From Ettlia oleoabundans (Eukaryota > Chlorophyta > Chlorophyceae > Chlamydomonadales), in NCBI GenBank assembly GCA_019693395.1, contig JAAMXP010001694.1, forward strand, positions 4,636 through 48,887: a stretch of 44,252 nt of DNA. Reading direction: 5' to 3'. Shown here one piece after another: positions 11,241-23,121 of this stretch (within the stretch, counting starts at the first letter, position 1; every line of letters starts with the position of its first letter). The notes beneath the pieces are model-generated. The model made no database searches and was not told the origin of the DNA. It worked only from the letters and a program-made list of their open reading frames with translations. A program made the position numbers and the translations under genes.

Positions 11241-12168
11241 TCACAAGGAGTGGCAAGCCGCCCGGTGAGAAGGCCAGTCAGCCCGTTGGCAGGCAACACC
11301 GCAGTAGAGGGCTCCATGGCACTTCCCACAACGCAGCAGTCGGCGCCCCGGACCGCCAGCGCCGCATGTTGCACACCGCTGTGCAGCCGTAGCAGTCGGC
11401 TGGTGCTGCGGTGCTGGCTGGCCCAGGCTGCAGGCCAGCTGTGCCACCACCTCACACGTCCCTGCCTCGGCATTGACGTCGCCACAGAACACCACACGAC
11501 CTGCCCCAGCAGCACCGGCAGCAATGGAGGCCAAGCCTGGTGCCAGGTCATCGCGTGGTAGCAGGGAGTTGTTGGCTGATGCAGCGGTGGTGACATACCA
11601 GGCCTCACCCGCCGACAAGCCGCGGAGATGGATAGACTTGGCGCTGATTTCGCGCGGCTCGGCATACAAAAGTGCTGCGCTGGCGGCAGGAGTGCAGAAG
11701 CAGCTGGTGCGCACGTAGCAGCATTCTTTCCAGCTCGTCTTGCCAAACAGGCCGGCGTAGATGTGGCTGATCATCTCGGCACAAAAAAGAACCAGGGTGG
11801 CACCTGGATGAGGGTGGGCAAGGCATATTTCAGTGTCAGCGGAAGGCACGCTAGCCAGCCTCCAGACGATGCATGTGCAGACGCGGATGAAGCTCACCGC
11901 GCTGCTCGACCGCTGACTTGAGGCTAGCATCCACGCGGTCCAGCTGGGGCTTCAGCTGACGGTAACGCCTCTTCTGTTCTTCGTCTGGTACTCCCAGCTG
12001 CCTGTGGGATTGGCCAACACAATGAGCTGGAAGTTGTGGCATCCAGCGACTGCAGAGGAGCAGCGAGACGCAGGCCAGGATAAGCAGGTGGGCAATCTGC
12101 AAACTCGGGCGCTCTTGCCAGCCCCCAGATGAATTATGCTTAGAGAGCATGCTGTTAATATCGAACAT
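11241..12168 (-). CDS. MYND-type zinc-finger protein with N-terminal hydrophobic segment
   Basis: Two-exon model: 12168-11898 and 11803-11241 (stop TGA), phase 1 junction, 277 residues. The C-terminus is a complete MYND finger, a protein-protein interaction module: CATCGAGGPGRRLLRC, then GKCHGALYC, GVACQRADW and PSHRAAC, with all seven Cys and one His in canonical spacing. Residues about 25-42 (IAHLLILACVSLLLCSRW) are hydrophobic and may be a membrane or signal anchor, unless this stretch is an unrecognised intron. A charged helix follows (PDEEQKRRYRQLKPQLDRVD). The middle region (VLFCAEMISHIYAGLFGK to GRVVFCGDVNAEAGTCEVVA) matches nothing I know. The MYND call is firm; the first 60 residues are uncertain because acceptors near 12001 or 11997 could start an internal exon instead. 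Confidence 0.72.
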
Positions 12169-13704
12169 AGCAAATGCAGCTCATCCCTTCACCTGTGCGA
12201 GTTCCAAGGGCTTGGAAGGGTTCCACCTCGCAAGGTAAGGCTTTGTCGTCTAATCCCGAAGCGTCAAATAGTGAATCTGAAATTCCACGCCGCATGTACT
12301 AAACCCTTCAACCAGCAAAGTGCCGCAAAGCCCTTGAGCCCCTCTCGGCACCCGGGCCACTTTTCGCTGATAATAAGGTTCGCGCATAGTACAGTGATTG
12401 CCGTGACGGCACAGCGCCGCCCGAGAAACGCTGGATTTCGCTGACTACAAGACCGCAGCACACCCAGCATGCCGTCCCGACAGTTGCGCCACAACCGGCC
12501 ACCGCTGTTGAGACCCCACTTCTTACGACGTTTTCAGTCGATGCTTAGGCACGTGAGGCGTAAGTTGCTCATAAAATCGACTGGCTCACGCAACAGTTGA
12601 TCAGGGGCGTTCAGCAGGTTGGGCAGCGGCACGACACCAGCTTGAAGGGCGCCTGCTTGGTCCAAGGCAGGTGAGCACCAACTACTGTGATGGATAGTGG
12701 GCGCCCTGTGGCGGTTGCAGAATGAGCTGATTCCGGGTGAAGCGGTGTCACATTGCTGGAGCACTACACACAGGCGGGATACATTGCAGCTGTATTGAAC
12801 GTCTGGCTCGTTCTGGCTGGCTGGAGTTTGGACTAACCCAGCGTGCCAGCCTGCCTCCTGGTGAAGCAAGCAGCCTGCCGGGATGCTGCTGGAATACCGT
12901 GCGGGCGACAGCTGATGTAGGGCAGGTGTCTTTGTCAGAATGAGAATCGGGTGTGCGCAAGGCCGGTTGCCAACCAGGACGTGTCATGCTGTGAATGAGC
13001 AGTGAGCGAGTGGAATCCAGGGCCTGGCCAACGCTGCAGAACCATCTGCTGTCAACAATGCCGGTGCAGCAGCAACAAAGAGTCTTGAAGCATCAACATG
13101 CCAGAGTCACTTGCTGGCCCCAGTATTACAAAAGGATCGCTAGCAGCAAAAGGGATCAATAAGGAGGCTGGGGATGCAGTTGGGATGCTGGGCAACAGGT
13201 GTGCAAAAGGTTGGGCAGCCCGCCGGCCTATACCCGGGAAGGCAGGCAGCACAAGGGCAAAAGGTCCCACCATGAAGCGGGAAACGCCAGCCAATGGACA
13301 AAAGGGTGTTGCACATTGCGTACCGATTGCATGAACAAGGGAGGGGCAGTAGAAGTACATTGTGTGGGTAGGCTCGCATGAAATGTAGGCCTTCGTGCTG
13401 GGGCCGGGGCAGTAAGGGTGGCAGTGAGGGGCAGGGGATAGCATGCACATCGGTAACATGGTGTGCATCAAAGGAAATCTTGGGAAAACTTTTAGGTATC
13501 AAGACAAGTTCAATCCGCAGTTCCACCGCTGCAGGGCAGATGAGGGCAGTGGGTGGCAGCACGCCCAGTGCGTCTGCTCTCTGACACTATAAAGCGCTGA
13601 GCCGGGGCCACCTCAGGGATGCCAGTCAACCATACGCCCAACCTGCACAGGACTGCCTGCACGGGACCGCCTGTGCCGTCCAGAGGGGTTATTTCACCTT
13701 CGGC
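12169..13704. other. Gene-poor 1.5 kb between two minus-strand genes
   Basis: I see no supportable gene. Several open frames exist (minus 12534-12869 and 13052-13471, plus 13098-13334), but none shows family similarity, a signal peptide, or splice partners. It should contain the MYND-gene promoter and the UGP3 3' UTR. The minus-strand frame at about 12534-12660 (ending LRLTCLSID) has protein-like composition and could be a lost or lineage-specific exon. Confidence 0.35.
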
Positions 13705-16700
13705 TCAATTGCTGCTGCCGGTGTTGCTACCACGGTCTCTAAGGCTGCTACCATCACTAACTGGGCTACTGTAAGCGCTGCTACCCTCCACGAGCTGCAG
13801 CTGCACCTGTGCCTGGGGGCTCATGCTGTACCTCCACTGCCAGGTGGGTCCACCCTGCAGAGGCTGCACCTCCCTCACCAGCTGCCCATCAGGACCGGCT
13901 GTGACCAGCATGCGGTGCCCCTCTGGCACCTCAAACACCAAGTCACCGGACAGAGTCACGTCCCGCGCCTCAAACTCTGCAGGGTGTGCGAGTGCGAGGG
14001 CGGGAGAAAGGGACGTCAGGGTAGCCAGTATGTCGGCGCCACTGCTGCCGGCCACATGGCTGCACTTGCATGCTGCCAAGCGACGCAGGCAGCTGACAAC
14101 CGCAAGTAAAGAGCCGCCGACACACAACACACACGCACCCTCGCTGCCAGCACCTTTTGCACCGGCAGCCCACACAACCCAACCCTGCTTACCGCTGGCT
14201 CCACGCAGCATGATGACGCAGCTCTGCCGCCGCTTCAGGCTGTGGAGCCACCACACGTTGCTGGCGTGGGTCCAGTCCACCCCCTCATTCTCCACGCGCA
14301 CGTTGTGCAGCCTCAGGCGGCCACACTGCTCGCTGTACACAAGGCGCGGCTCAAGGGCTGCACCTGGCTCGCACTCGGCGGCCGAGAAGGAGCAGGGCTG
14401 GCTGTAGCCGCCATCAACACTGCCGCTGCTGGATTTGCTATTGGTGCTGCTGCGTAGACTGCTGTTCACACTGCTGCTGCTGCTGCTGCTGCCGTTAGGC
14501 TGGGTGGCCCGCATCAAGCTGCCAAACAGCGCACTGCGGTGACCGTGCAGGGCCCCTGAGCCATTCCCATTGCTGCCACCATTGCTGCTGGCACTGCCCG
14601 CGGCCGGCTGCAACTCTGTGTGGCCCATGACCGCGTCTGCCAGCACACGCAGACTGCCCCGCACATGCAGGTTGCTGGCACACACTTGCGCCACCTCCAG
14701 CTGCACCTCTGAGCGGGGTGCCAGGCTGCCTCCGCGCAGCTTCTGCCCTACCACCTGCCACAGTGGGCCCAAGGCTGGGTGTGCCAAGAACACAAAGCCG
14801 GGGCCGTGCTCCAGGTACTGGGACACGCTGCCCACCTGCAACACAGGACGGAGGAAGGGAGAGGTATGGTGACGGCATGTGACAGCCAAGTGCATATTTG
14901 TATGAAGGAGGCAAGTCAGGGAAAGATGTGGGGGAGCATCGCAGAAAGGTGGTGGAGCCGGCCACATGGGCATGGGTAAACAGAGGGGGAGGCCGCACAG
15001 TAATGCTGCCTGCGTGCCTGGCTGCGGCGTGCCAATCACAACAGCATCCCTACAGAGGCTCTCTGCTGCAGCTCCTTGTCTGTGTCTGTCCATGCGTCAC
15101 TGCCTGCTGGCCCCTGCTGCCAGCACCCAGCACCCGCCACCTCTCGCACCTCAGGCACAGTCCACCCGCAGTGGTTTGCCAGCATGTCAGCCGCGTTGTG
15201 CTGCAGGTCCAGGAAGGAACCGTCGGGGGTCTGGTGCAGCCGCGTGCAGCCCGTTTGAAGCTTGCGCTTAGCAGAGGAGGTGACCTGGAGGGCATGAGGG
15301 GTGCAGGTGCAACGAGTGAATGATACACTGAGTTACGGGGCAGCTGGAATGCGGATGGGTGCCAACACTCAGTGCAGGGATACGGTTCCAGGCTTGATTT
15401 CAGGTTTCGCTACGACAGGGGGTGCTTGCTAGCTACTGCCCTAAACTGCTCCCACCGCCCGACCCAGCTCAGTGATCCATGTGGCCGGGCACCCATCAGC
15501 CACCCACCCACCCACCCAGCCACCGACCTTGCGGCGTCGGTTGTAGACGAGGAAAGTGTCCAGCCCCGCACGCTGCTCAGCACTCTCTAGTGGCGCCTCA
15601 AAGCTCTGTGACAGGCAGTCGGCCAGGTTCTGCAGGTGGGAGACAGAAGGGCCACAAAGGGTGGGCACAGGAAACAGGGCTGGAGTGGCAGCATGCACAT
15701 GGTAGGAACAGTGTAAAGGAGGTTGAGTTGCACCCAGGGAAGCAGCAGCAGCGCATGCAGCGGGGAAGTGGCTGCCATGTCGTTCAAACATGTTGCAGTG
15801 CACGCGGGCACACATCTCCCTGGCCACAGCGCCATGCCTTCATGTCCAAAGTGTTTGTCACACATTACACAACGTTAATAGAATACAGATCCACACTAAA
15901 GCCCCGCATCCCCGCACCCCCCCGCACCCACCTGCATTGTGCACTCCAAGCGCCCCGCCGCCACCGAGCGCTGCGCCCCCCCTGCCAGCGGGTCTGCCCA
16001 GCTCACACGCTTGCTCTGGTTCAGTATCATGCCCGGCAGCACAGCATCCGTGGTGCCCGCTGCCATGCTAGCCCTCACAGCGCTCTCAACCGCCTGGGTC
16101 AGAGGGAGGGGGGCCCAGCACAGGGAACCGGGGGAAAGGTGATTGCACGTGACTGTGGCGTCAAAGTGCAGCAAGTCAAGTGTGTTTCCTGGCACAGCAA
16201 AAGCAGCTTCCTGCCCAAAGCTCAGCACCCCAGGTGCTGCATTAGGCCTGCAGTGCAGGTCAGTGCAACCTGCCCTTGATGAAGCCAGCCCTCCCTGTAC
16301 CTGCAGCCCCACGTAAAGCACATTTGTATTGGCAGGGAACACAGAGTGGTTTGAGCCCTCGTCCACGCTGGCATCCACAACACCTGCAGCGAGGGCGGCA
16401 GCAAGCCGGTAAGGCAAACAGGGCAAACACAGCCCTTGCCTCTTGCAAACACCGTGCCAAATCACACGCAGTAGAAACCAACACGAGGGTGCCTCACTCA
16501 CCCAGCCGCTCAAACTCCGTGTACTCCACATTGGTGACGCGGTAGCTGTACCGCACACCCGTACTGCTAGACTCATCGGCGGTGCGCACCTGCACGCAAG
16601 CAACCAAAGCTGCAAAAATCAGTGTGCGCGCCAGTTCGTGAACCAGCCACCAGCAAGCACGGGGCTAGACACACTGCCGCCAGTTCAACCTCCCCACCTG

Positions 16701-19700
16701 CGCCAGCACGTTCATGCCCTCTGCCGCCCCCACCACGCGCTCGCACGAGGCAAAGCCAAAGGAGCGACGGTGCGGGAAGCCCGCCCCCGCTAGTGCCAGC
16801 AGCGTGGTGTCGGTGCCGGCCATGGGGTTGCTGCAGGGAGGGGAGCAAGCGAGGGATGAGAACACAGAGGTGGGTGGGGTGCAACTGGGTGAATTGTGAG
16901 TAACTGTGCCGACAGGCAGCCAAACCATGAGGGACAAGCTCAAGAAAGGAACCGTAAACCAGCAGCATCAGCATCAGCATGTAACCGACAGTTTGTCTGC
17001 TTGCCTGATCTGGCGCACAATGGCCGCTTGGCGCCCGCGTGCCGCCAGCCAATCAAACACGCCGGTGTCAATCATCAGCTTCCAAATCACGCCGTGACCC
17101 CCAGGCTTCATCATGGGCTGCGGGAGTGGGGGGCGATGAGCAGTTTACTTCAATGTGCTTGCGCATGGTTGAGTGTGCCTCGATGGCAGGGCAGTTGAGA
17201 AGGTATGCGACGAGTGGCACTGCTGCCAGCGTTCCACTGCGCCTTTGCATGCGGCTTTGACAAACGGTGGTGACTATGTTGCAGCAGCCCCCACCACATC
17301 CCACCATTAAATCTGAAAGTAGGAACGTCTGCACTGCCTCATCTTCTCATCCACTAGAGCATTCTAGACAGGGAAACGAGCAAGGAAAGAGGCAGGCAGC
17401 CGAACAGCAGCCAGGCAGGCCGCATGGCACCCACCCACCTTGAGGGGTTGCTCCAGAAGCCAGCGCCCGTCAGCCGCCCCCACCATGGGCACCAGCGGCT
17501 GCTGGAACAGGCGGAAGCTGGACTCACCCCTGCAAACCAGCGGCACGCAGAAGGCAGGGAACCGAACGGGCCAGGCAGGCAGTCGGAGGCAGCGGCTGTC
17601 TGCAGAATGTCGAGTGTCATGGCGGGAAATATGCCCGGAAACAAACAATGTCCTGCTAGGCAGCTGCTAAGCCAAGCAGGATTACACTCAGCAGCACCCA
17701 TGACTACAGCCACCTGGTCTTGCATCCCATCCACCTCCCTCCTCACCTTCCGAACCAGGCCGCTTCCTTGAACAGCTGCTCCACGCGCCAGTGGTTGCCC
17801 TTGGCCGCTGAGGTCATGATGGCCACCGGGGTGGTGTGCTGCTGGCCGTGCAGCTGCCAATACAGGTACTCCCGCGCCTGGGAGCAGCAGGCGGCAGGGG
17901 GCAGATGGGCGGCAGGTGCAGTTGCGGCAGACTTGGGGTGCTGGTGCAGTTAGTGCGGCCAAAAAGGCATATCACAGCGGGCTGGCCAGGTGCAGTGGGA
18001 GGTGCAGGCAGCAAAGGCAGCAGGGCACCACCACTGCATTCACTGCTAACTGACTGCCCCCAATTTTCGCACTGCAGGAGCCACCAAGCTGCCTTTGCAT
18101 GTCTGCTCCCTCATCTGCCGTGTCCAGCCAGGCAATGCATGTGCTGCAAGTCAGGGGAAAGAACTCCTCCACACCCCCTCCCCCTGTGGTGCCCAGCGCC
18201 AGCGTCTCACCTGCAGGTCCCGCACCAGGCTCTCCAGCAGCGGCCGCCCGCAGTACCGAAGCACTGCTGTGGGCAGGCTCTCCCCACTGGCCTCACACCG
18301 CAGCCCCAGCCGATCACCAGCGCCGCCCAGCGGATACACCTCAGCAAGGGCTGGCAGCGCCTCAATGCCTGCTGCCACTGCCGCTGCAGCCTCCTGCACC
18401 TGATCAGGGCTGGCCAGGTCCAAGCCAGTGGGCACAAGGAACTCGGTGGTGCATGCCACTCCGCCGGTGGCGGCGGCTAAGGGTGGTGACAGATGCTGCT
18501 CACTGCTCCCGTGACCGGTGGCTGAATCAACGCGCGGCCCCTCCCCCTGCTGCTGTGCAATGAGGTCCAGGCACTGCAGCTGGTAGCCCACCAGCCCACC
18601 AATAGAGTCATAAAAGTCCTCCACACGCGCCAGGGCTGCGGGGTGATGCACAAGGGCAGGCAGCTCAGGCATGCAGGTAGCAACAATGCAGCTATGAAGT
18701 TGTAATGCCGGCACACGAGGGCAGCCGGCATCAGCGCCACTCTAATGGTACCGGGAGGACACGAGGCAGTACCAAACTTTGAGAGGTGGCGTGGTGCAAT
18801 TTGCTTTGAGCGAGTTGCACCTGTGTGCACAGGAGGACGCAGGTGCCAGTTGCAGTTGATCCCCTCCGCCCAGGTGTGCACCAACCTGAGGCCAGCTGTG
18901 CAAGTGCGTTGCTGATGGGCAGGCTGGTGGGTATCAGCGATAGCACATGTTGTTGGTAGATGGCTGGCAGGCAGGCCAGGCAGAAGGCGTCTTTGGCGGG
19001 CAGCCCCTCCAGCTCTGCTGCCACCAGCCGACCCTCACTGCAAGCAGCAGGCAGCAAAGAGCAGTACAACAGGGATCGCAAGTCAACCGTAAATTTAGGG
19101 TTGACAAAAAGGGGGGGGGGGGTAATGACACCTCCCAACGGGGATGCAAGCAGCAGTGCAGCGCTCTACACAGGCCGCCGCCCTCATGCCTCTGGCTTGA
19201 GCAGCGTCATGTGATGCGTTGTGGCACACATGCGAACACAAGATGCATACACAAACTGTGCCCGCTCACCGCGTGGTGGAGAAGAAGGCACGAACAGTGG
19301 GCAGGGAGCGCAGGATGGTGGTCTGCGAGGCAGCGCAGACAGGGTGGAAGGTAGCACAGCGTCAAGGAAGAAGCCGCAATGCTGCTTGTAGCCGGGCTCT
19401 AGTCTTGTGGAATGCAGTGGCAAAGATGCATCCCAACAGCGAAATCGTACTGAAATGGCACTGTCACTGCTAGTGTGCATTGGTTGGCCTCCCAGCCGGC
19501 TCTATAGGCGCTGAACAGGGAGACGGCAGCAGCAGAATGCACAACCTGCCCACCTTCTCCCCATAGGTCGCTGCCCGGCTCAGCCGCTGCAAAACCGTGC
19601 TGAGCTCCTGTTGCTGCTCCAACACTGGAGGAGGAGCATTCACTGTGGGAGCCTGACTGGCAACGGCTGCAGGGGGCTGCTGACGTCCAACCTCCTGTGC

Positions 19701-19913
19701 TGGCGTGCCAGTGCCGCCGAAAGGTCGAGACTGCGCTATGCAGCGCAGGTCCCTGCCGCGTGCCGGCTGAGGCCTGCTGGCTTGCAATCGGCTTGCATGA
19801 TGCTGCAAGGACTTGCTGACGGGCAAGCAGGGGCGCTGAGAGGCGCTGCTCCGCACTGCTGGCAGGCTACATCCTAGCTGCTGGGCCATGGCCGCGTGCT
19901 GCCTGCAAGCCAT
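13705..19913 (-). CDS. UGP3: UTP-glucose-1-phosphate uridylyltransferase 3 (UGP3), plastid type
   Basis: Makes UDP-glucose from UTP and glucose-1-P; plant UGP3 supplies plastid UDP-glucose for sulfolipid (SQDG) synthesis. Fifteen exons (minus): 19913-19554, 19322-19270, 19037-18886, 18635-18211, 17877-17747, 17529-17439, 17117-17005, 16830-16698, 16589-16502, 16383-16301, 16093-15932, 15629-15528, 15284-15150, 14835-14193, 13976-13705; 980 residues, all phases consistent. Signatures: TPVAIMTSAAKGNHWRVEQ, FRLFQQPLVPMVGAADGRWL, MKPGGHGVIWKL (phosphate/uridine region), ALAGAGF, FPANTNVLYVGLQ, GRLECTMQ, LHQTPDGSFLDLQ, AHPALGPLWQV and NEGVDWTHASNVWW. The N-terminus (MACRQHAAMAQQLGCSLPAV, Ser/Arg/Ala-rich) looks like a chloroplast transit peptide; a second Met is at 19889. 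Odd points: a Ser/Asn/Gly-rich insert of about 65 residues in exon 14 (about 14400-14590), and a GC donor after exon 7. Confidence 0.93.
19082..19122. repeat. 24-bp near-perfect palindrome followed by A5G12
   Basis: Bases 19082-19105 (GTCAACCGTAAA, then TTTAGGGTTGAC) are self-complementary except for one mismatched pair. Bases 19106-19110 are A and 19111-19122 are twelve G. The element sits in UGP3 intron 2. Its halves resemble inverted TTTAGGG telomere-type heptamers. Confidence 0.9.
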
Positions 19914-20243
19914 CGCGCTGCCACGCGATGATCGCCGGCTTGACCGAGCGCTCACTGACTGCAGGAACGCCGGAAAATGGTCAGTTCGGGAGAGGGGGTT
20001 TGGCCATAGGGCGTTAACTTGCTGCAGAGCCAACAGCAAACCACGGACCTCGGACGATGAGATCGACTGCAGCTGGGGCAGCATATCCTCTTTTCGAAGC
20101 GGAGGTGCTGGCATCGCCCTGCCACGCAAGCCACCGCCATTGGAAGCAGTGCTTGGCTAATCAGCTATTTGCAGTTAATGGCGCCCTAGTTTCGGCTAAC
20201 CGCAAGCCATCAGGCAAAAGACACCGGGCCTTGGATCACAACA
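19914..20243. promoter_or_regulatory. Short divergent promoter between UGP3 and LisH-WD40 gene
   Basis: Only about 330 bases separate the two predicted start codons, so both 5' UTRs and promoters must share this stretch. The UGP3 frame stays open upstream to 20129, so an earlier start cannot be excluded. No TATA box is obvious. Confidence 0.5.
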
Positions 20244-22716
20244 ATGACCTGCGGGATTCAGGACCCAGACCGTTTGGCTCTGGCGATTGTCCAGCAGTAC
20301 TGTCACGAGCACGGCTATCAAAGGGGTATGTCGCCCGGCATGTGAAGACATGGCACTCGGTCGCCGCCAGCCACCGCCGTCTTTCGCCAGCTGCCTTTCT
20401 AGCTTTGCTCCCTAGCTTACATTGTCCGCCTCTTCAAAGCTGCAGCTCTGGAAGCTTTGCAGCAGGAGTCGGGGCTGCACGTGAAGGATGAAGTGCAGCG
20501 GGGCAGCCAGCTGCTGCAGGTGGGACTGCGGTGCATGAGCACCAACCTCGGTCCCCCGCGTGCTACCATGGTGCCGTTTCCTGCACTTGTCATGTGGCAG
20601 CAGCACCCTTCCTCTTTGACACACACATATTGACTCGCTCCTCATCCGGCATGCCATGCATCCCTTCATCAGTTGGTGTACGACCACCTGGAACGCCAGC
20701 TGGCTGCAACCACCCGCGAGGAAAGCGGCGCCGCTGCCATCCGCCGCCGACAGCTGGAGGAAGCACTAGTGTCAGGCGGCAGCCCCTCCTCCCCTGGGCC
20801 CTGCCCATCTCGCCTGCAGCGCAGCATTGAGGGGCTGCATGCCGCCAACATCATTTGCATTGCATGCTGGCCGCAACACCGGCAGGCGATCAGCGGCAGC
20901 AGCGACGGGAGCCTGGCAGTGTTTGGATACGATGGCACCGTGCACCGCCGCATCAATGCAGCCAGCAGCGGCGTGCTCTGCCTGGCCCTGCAGGAAGGCC
21001 CTTGCGGCAGCAGCAGGACCAGCAGCAGCAACAAGGGCGGTAGCAGCCCTGACCCAAGCAGCGGCAGTGGCAGGACTGGTCCTGGCAGCGGCACCAGCAG
21101 TGTTCAGCCCAGCAGCAGCGGCCACACTCTTCTCGTGGCTGCAGGGTGCATGGACGGCAGCGTGGTGGTGCTGGATGCAGGCAGCGGCAAGGTGTTGGCT
21201 CGCTGTCAGCCCCACCGCAAGTATGTTGTGGCGACAGCCTGGACCCCCGATGGCGCACACCTGGTCAGCGGCTCGTGGGACCACAGCCTTGCTGTGCATC
21301 TCCTGCGTCGGCGGCGGCCCCATGCTGACGTGGCGCAGCATGCGGACACAGCGTTAGGTGGCACACCTGGCGGCGCAGCGGCAGCAGCTGCACGTGGTGG
21401 CAGCGCAGGAGGCGATTGCGAGTGGGAGCTAGTTACTGTGCACAGTGAGCAGATGACGGGCAGGGTGAATGCAGTGACCTTCCTGCCCAGCAGCAGCCAG
21501 GACAGCGGCAACAGGGAGATGCCCCACTCCTGTCAAGACCCACCCAGCAGCAGCAGCAATAGCAGTTTTTTGGTGGCAGTGCAAGGCAGCAACTACCTGC
21601 GCCAGTTCTCAATCAAGTCAGCGCCAGCCGCGGACTCACAACCTAGCATTGCCAGCAACGCCGCCGCATTACAGCCCCCTAGTGTGGCCAATGGCGGACC
21701 TGCTTGTGCAGCAGCAGCAGCAGCAGCGCTTGTTACCAGCAATGGCAGTGGTGTGTGTGCTGTGTTTGATGAGCGTCGCATCAACATGAACGAGCTGGGT
21801 GACGACCACCTGTCATTCAGTGCGGCGGTGCTGGCCCTCTCCCCATGCGCCCGCCTGCTGCTGGTGTGCGGTGACAACGGGCGGCTGATGGTGTACGAGC
21901 GTGAGGGTGAGAAGGACAAGGGAGAGGGGTGGGGATTCTGGGGAGCTGGAATGGGAAGCATGAGGGTGTAAAAGCGGATTGGCGGTGCCAAAAGTGGCAG
22001 GTGTGTCAAGGAACGAAGACGAGAATGTTCTGCCTTGGTGTGGTCTGGGACTGCCAGCAATCCGTGGGGCAAGACTGCCAGCCAGCAGGGTTGGCAATTG
22101 GGCGCCCTACTCACGGCTGCTCCTTGGCCCTGCTGTCCCCTGCTCATGCCTGGTGCCGCCTGCCCCCATCAGGGTGGACCCTGGTGCGCTCCCTCATCGG
22201 ACTTCCTACCGATCACTTCCACCAGCATGCCGCCGCCTTTGATGCCACAGCCAACTATGTCATGGCGGGTGAGTGGGCGAGGGCAGGGTGGTGGGTGGCC
22301 GTAGTAGTGTGGGGTGGTGCAGGTGTGTTAGGCGTGGTACAGGTTGTTAGGTGGCAGGCAATGGGGGCTGTCACAGTGCCCGGTCGCTTGCAATGATTTT
22401 GGGCGCCCAATAGGCATTGGCGAAGCAGCGAGCGTGCCTGCCTGCCATCTGTGGGCAACCAACGGCTGGTAGCATCTTTCCTCGCCCTTACAGTCATGTT
22501 CCCTGTTCCGTCCTCCTGTCTTGCCTTGCAGCCGCTGCCCACGGCGGCCTTTGCATTTTCCACCTGGGTTCAGCCAAACGTGTGTCGTTGCTGCCAGCGC
22601 ACAGCAAAGCGCTGCGAGGTTTGTGCTACGACGCCGCTGCCAACCTGCTGCTCACCTGCAGCTTTGACCGCACCGTCAGGGTGTGGGAGGCGGCACAGCC
22701 TAACCAGGCCGGCTGA
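20244..22716 (+). CDS. LisH-domain WD40-repeat protein
   Basis: Exons 20244-20325, 20446-20519, 20673-21906, 22173-22268, 22532-22716 (stop TGA), all phases consistent; 556 residues. The N-terminal LisH dimerisation motif is assembled across the first splice: IVQQYCHEHGYQR joined to ALEALQQES. WD40 blades follow: IICIACWPQHRQAISGSSDG; VVATAWTPDGAHLVSGSWDH; VLALSPCARLLLVCGDNGR; and, last, LRGLCYDAAANLLLTCSFDR followed by TVRVWE. WD40 propellers are scaffolds; LisH proteins are often found in E3 ligase, microtubule or transcription complexes, but nothing here picks a partner. Ser/Gly- and Ala/His-rich loops lengthen exon 3. A TGTAA polyadenylation-type signal lies at 22841-22845, 125 bases past the stop. 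ATG 20244 is chosen because it precedes the LisH helix directly with no earlier in-frame exon visible. Confidence 0.86.
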
Positions 22717-23121
22717 GCTGTGCCCAGGAGGCAGGCAGGCAGCCGAGCCAGCCGGGCAGGCAGCAAACAGGCGGGGGCATGGGCAACATGCCTTGCTCCT
22801 TCCAGCAGGTAGGCTCTTGACTGTGGGAAGAGCGTGGGAATGTAACAACATGTAGCGCTCACACTTGCCTCGCATCGATTGCACTGCCTGATGCACAAGC
22901 AAACTTTCTGTAAGTGCATCCAAGAATGCAAGAATATGCATTATAAATAGGCTAGCTACTGCAACACGGTTGTTGTGTTCTGGAGAAGGGCGGTTCACTC
23001 GTAGTGCCCTTGGATGGAATATCACAATAGTGGCAGCCATCATCACCCACAGTCAGGCCCCTGCTGCCCAAGTAAGTCGCTAAAATGACAAGCCATCTTC
23101 CTCCGTCTCAAGCTGCTGATG
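22717..23121. other. Convergent 3' ends
   Basis: Holds the LisH-WD40 3' UTR with TGTAA at 22841-22845 and the 3' end of the opposing CMD-like gene. No coding region seen. Confidence 0.45.

Noticed and set aside
12534..12869. Minus-strand frame ending LRLTCLSID as an exon of the MYND gene
   Set aside because: It ends in a stop before the MYND gene and no phase-compatible donor linking them was found; left as intergenic.
13098..13334. Plus-strand 78-codon frame (MPESLAGPSITKG start)
   Set aside because: Hydrophilic and protein-like, but no ATG context, splice partner or family match; it lies in the probable UGP3 3' region.
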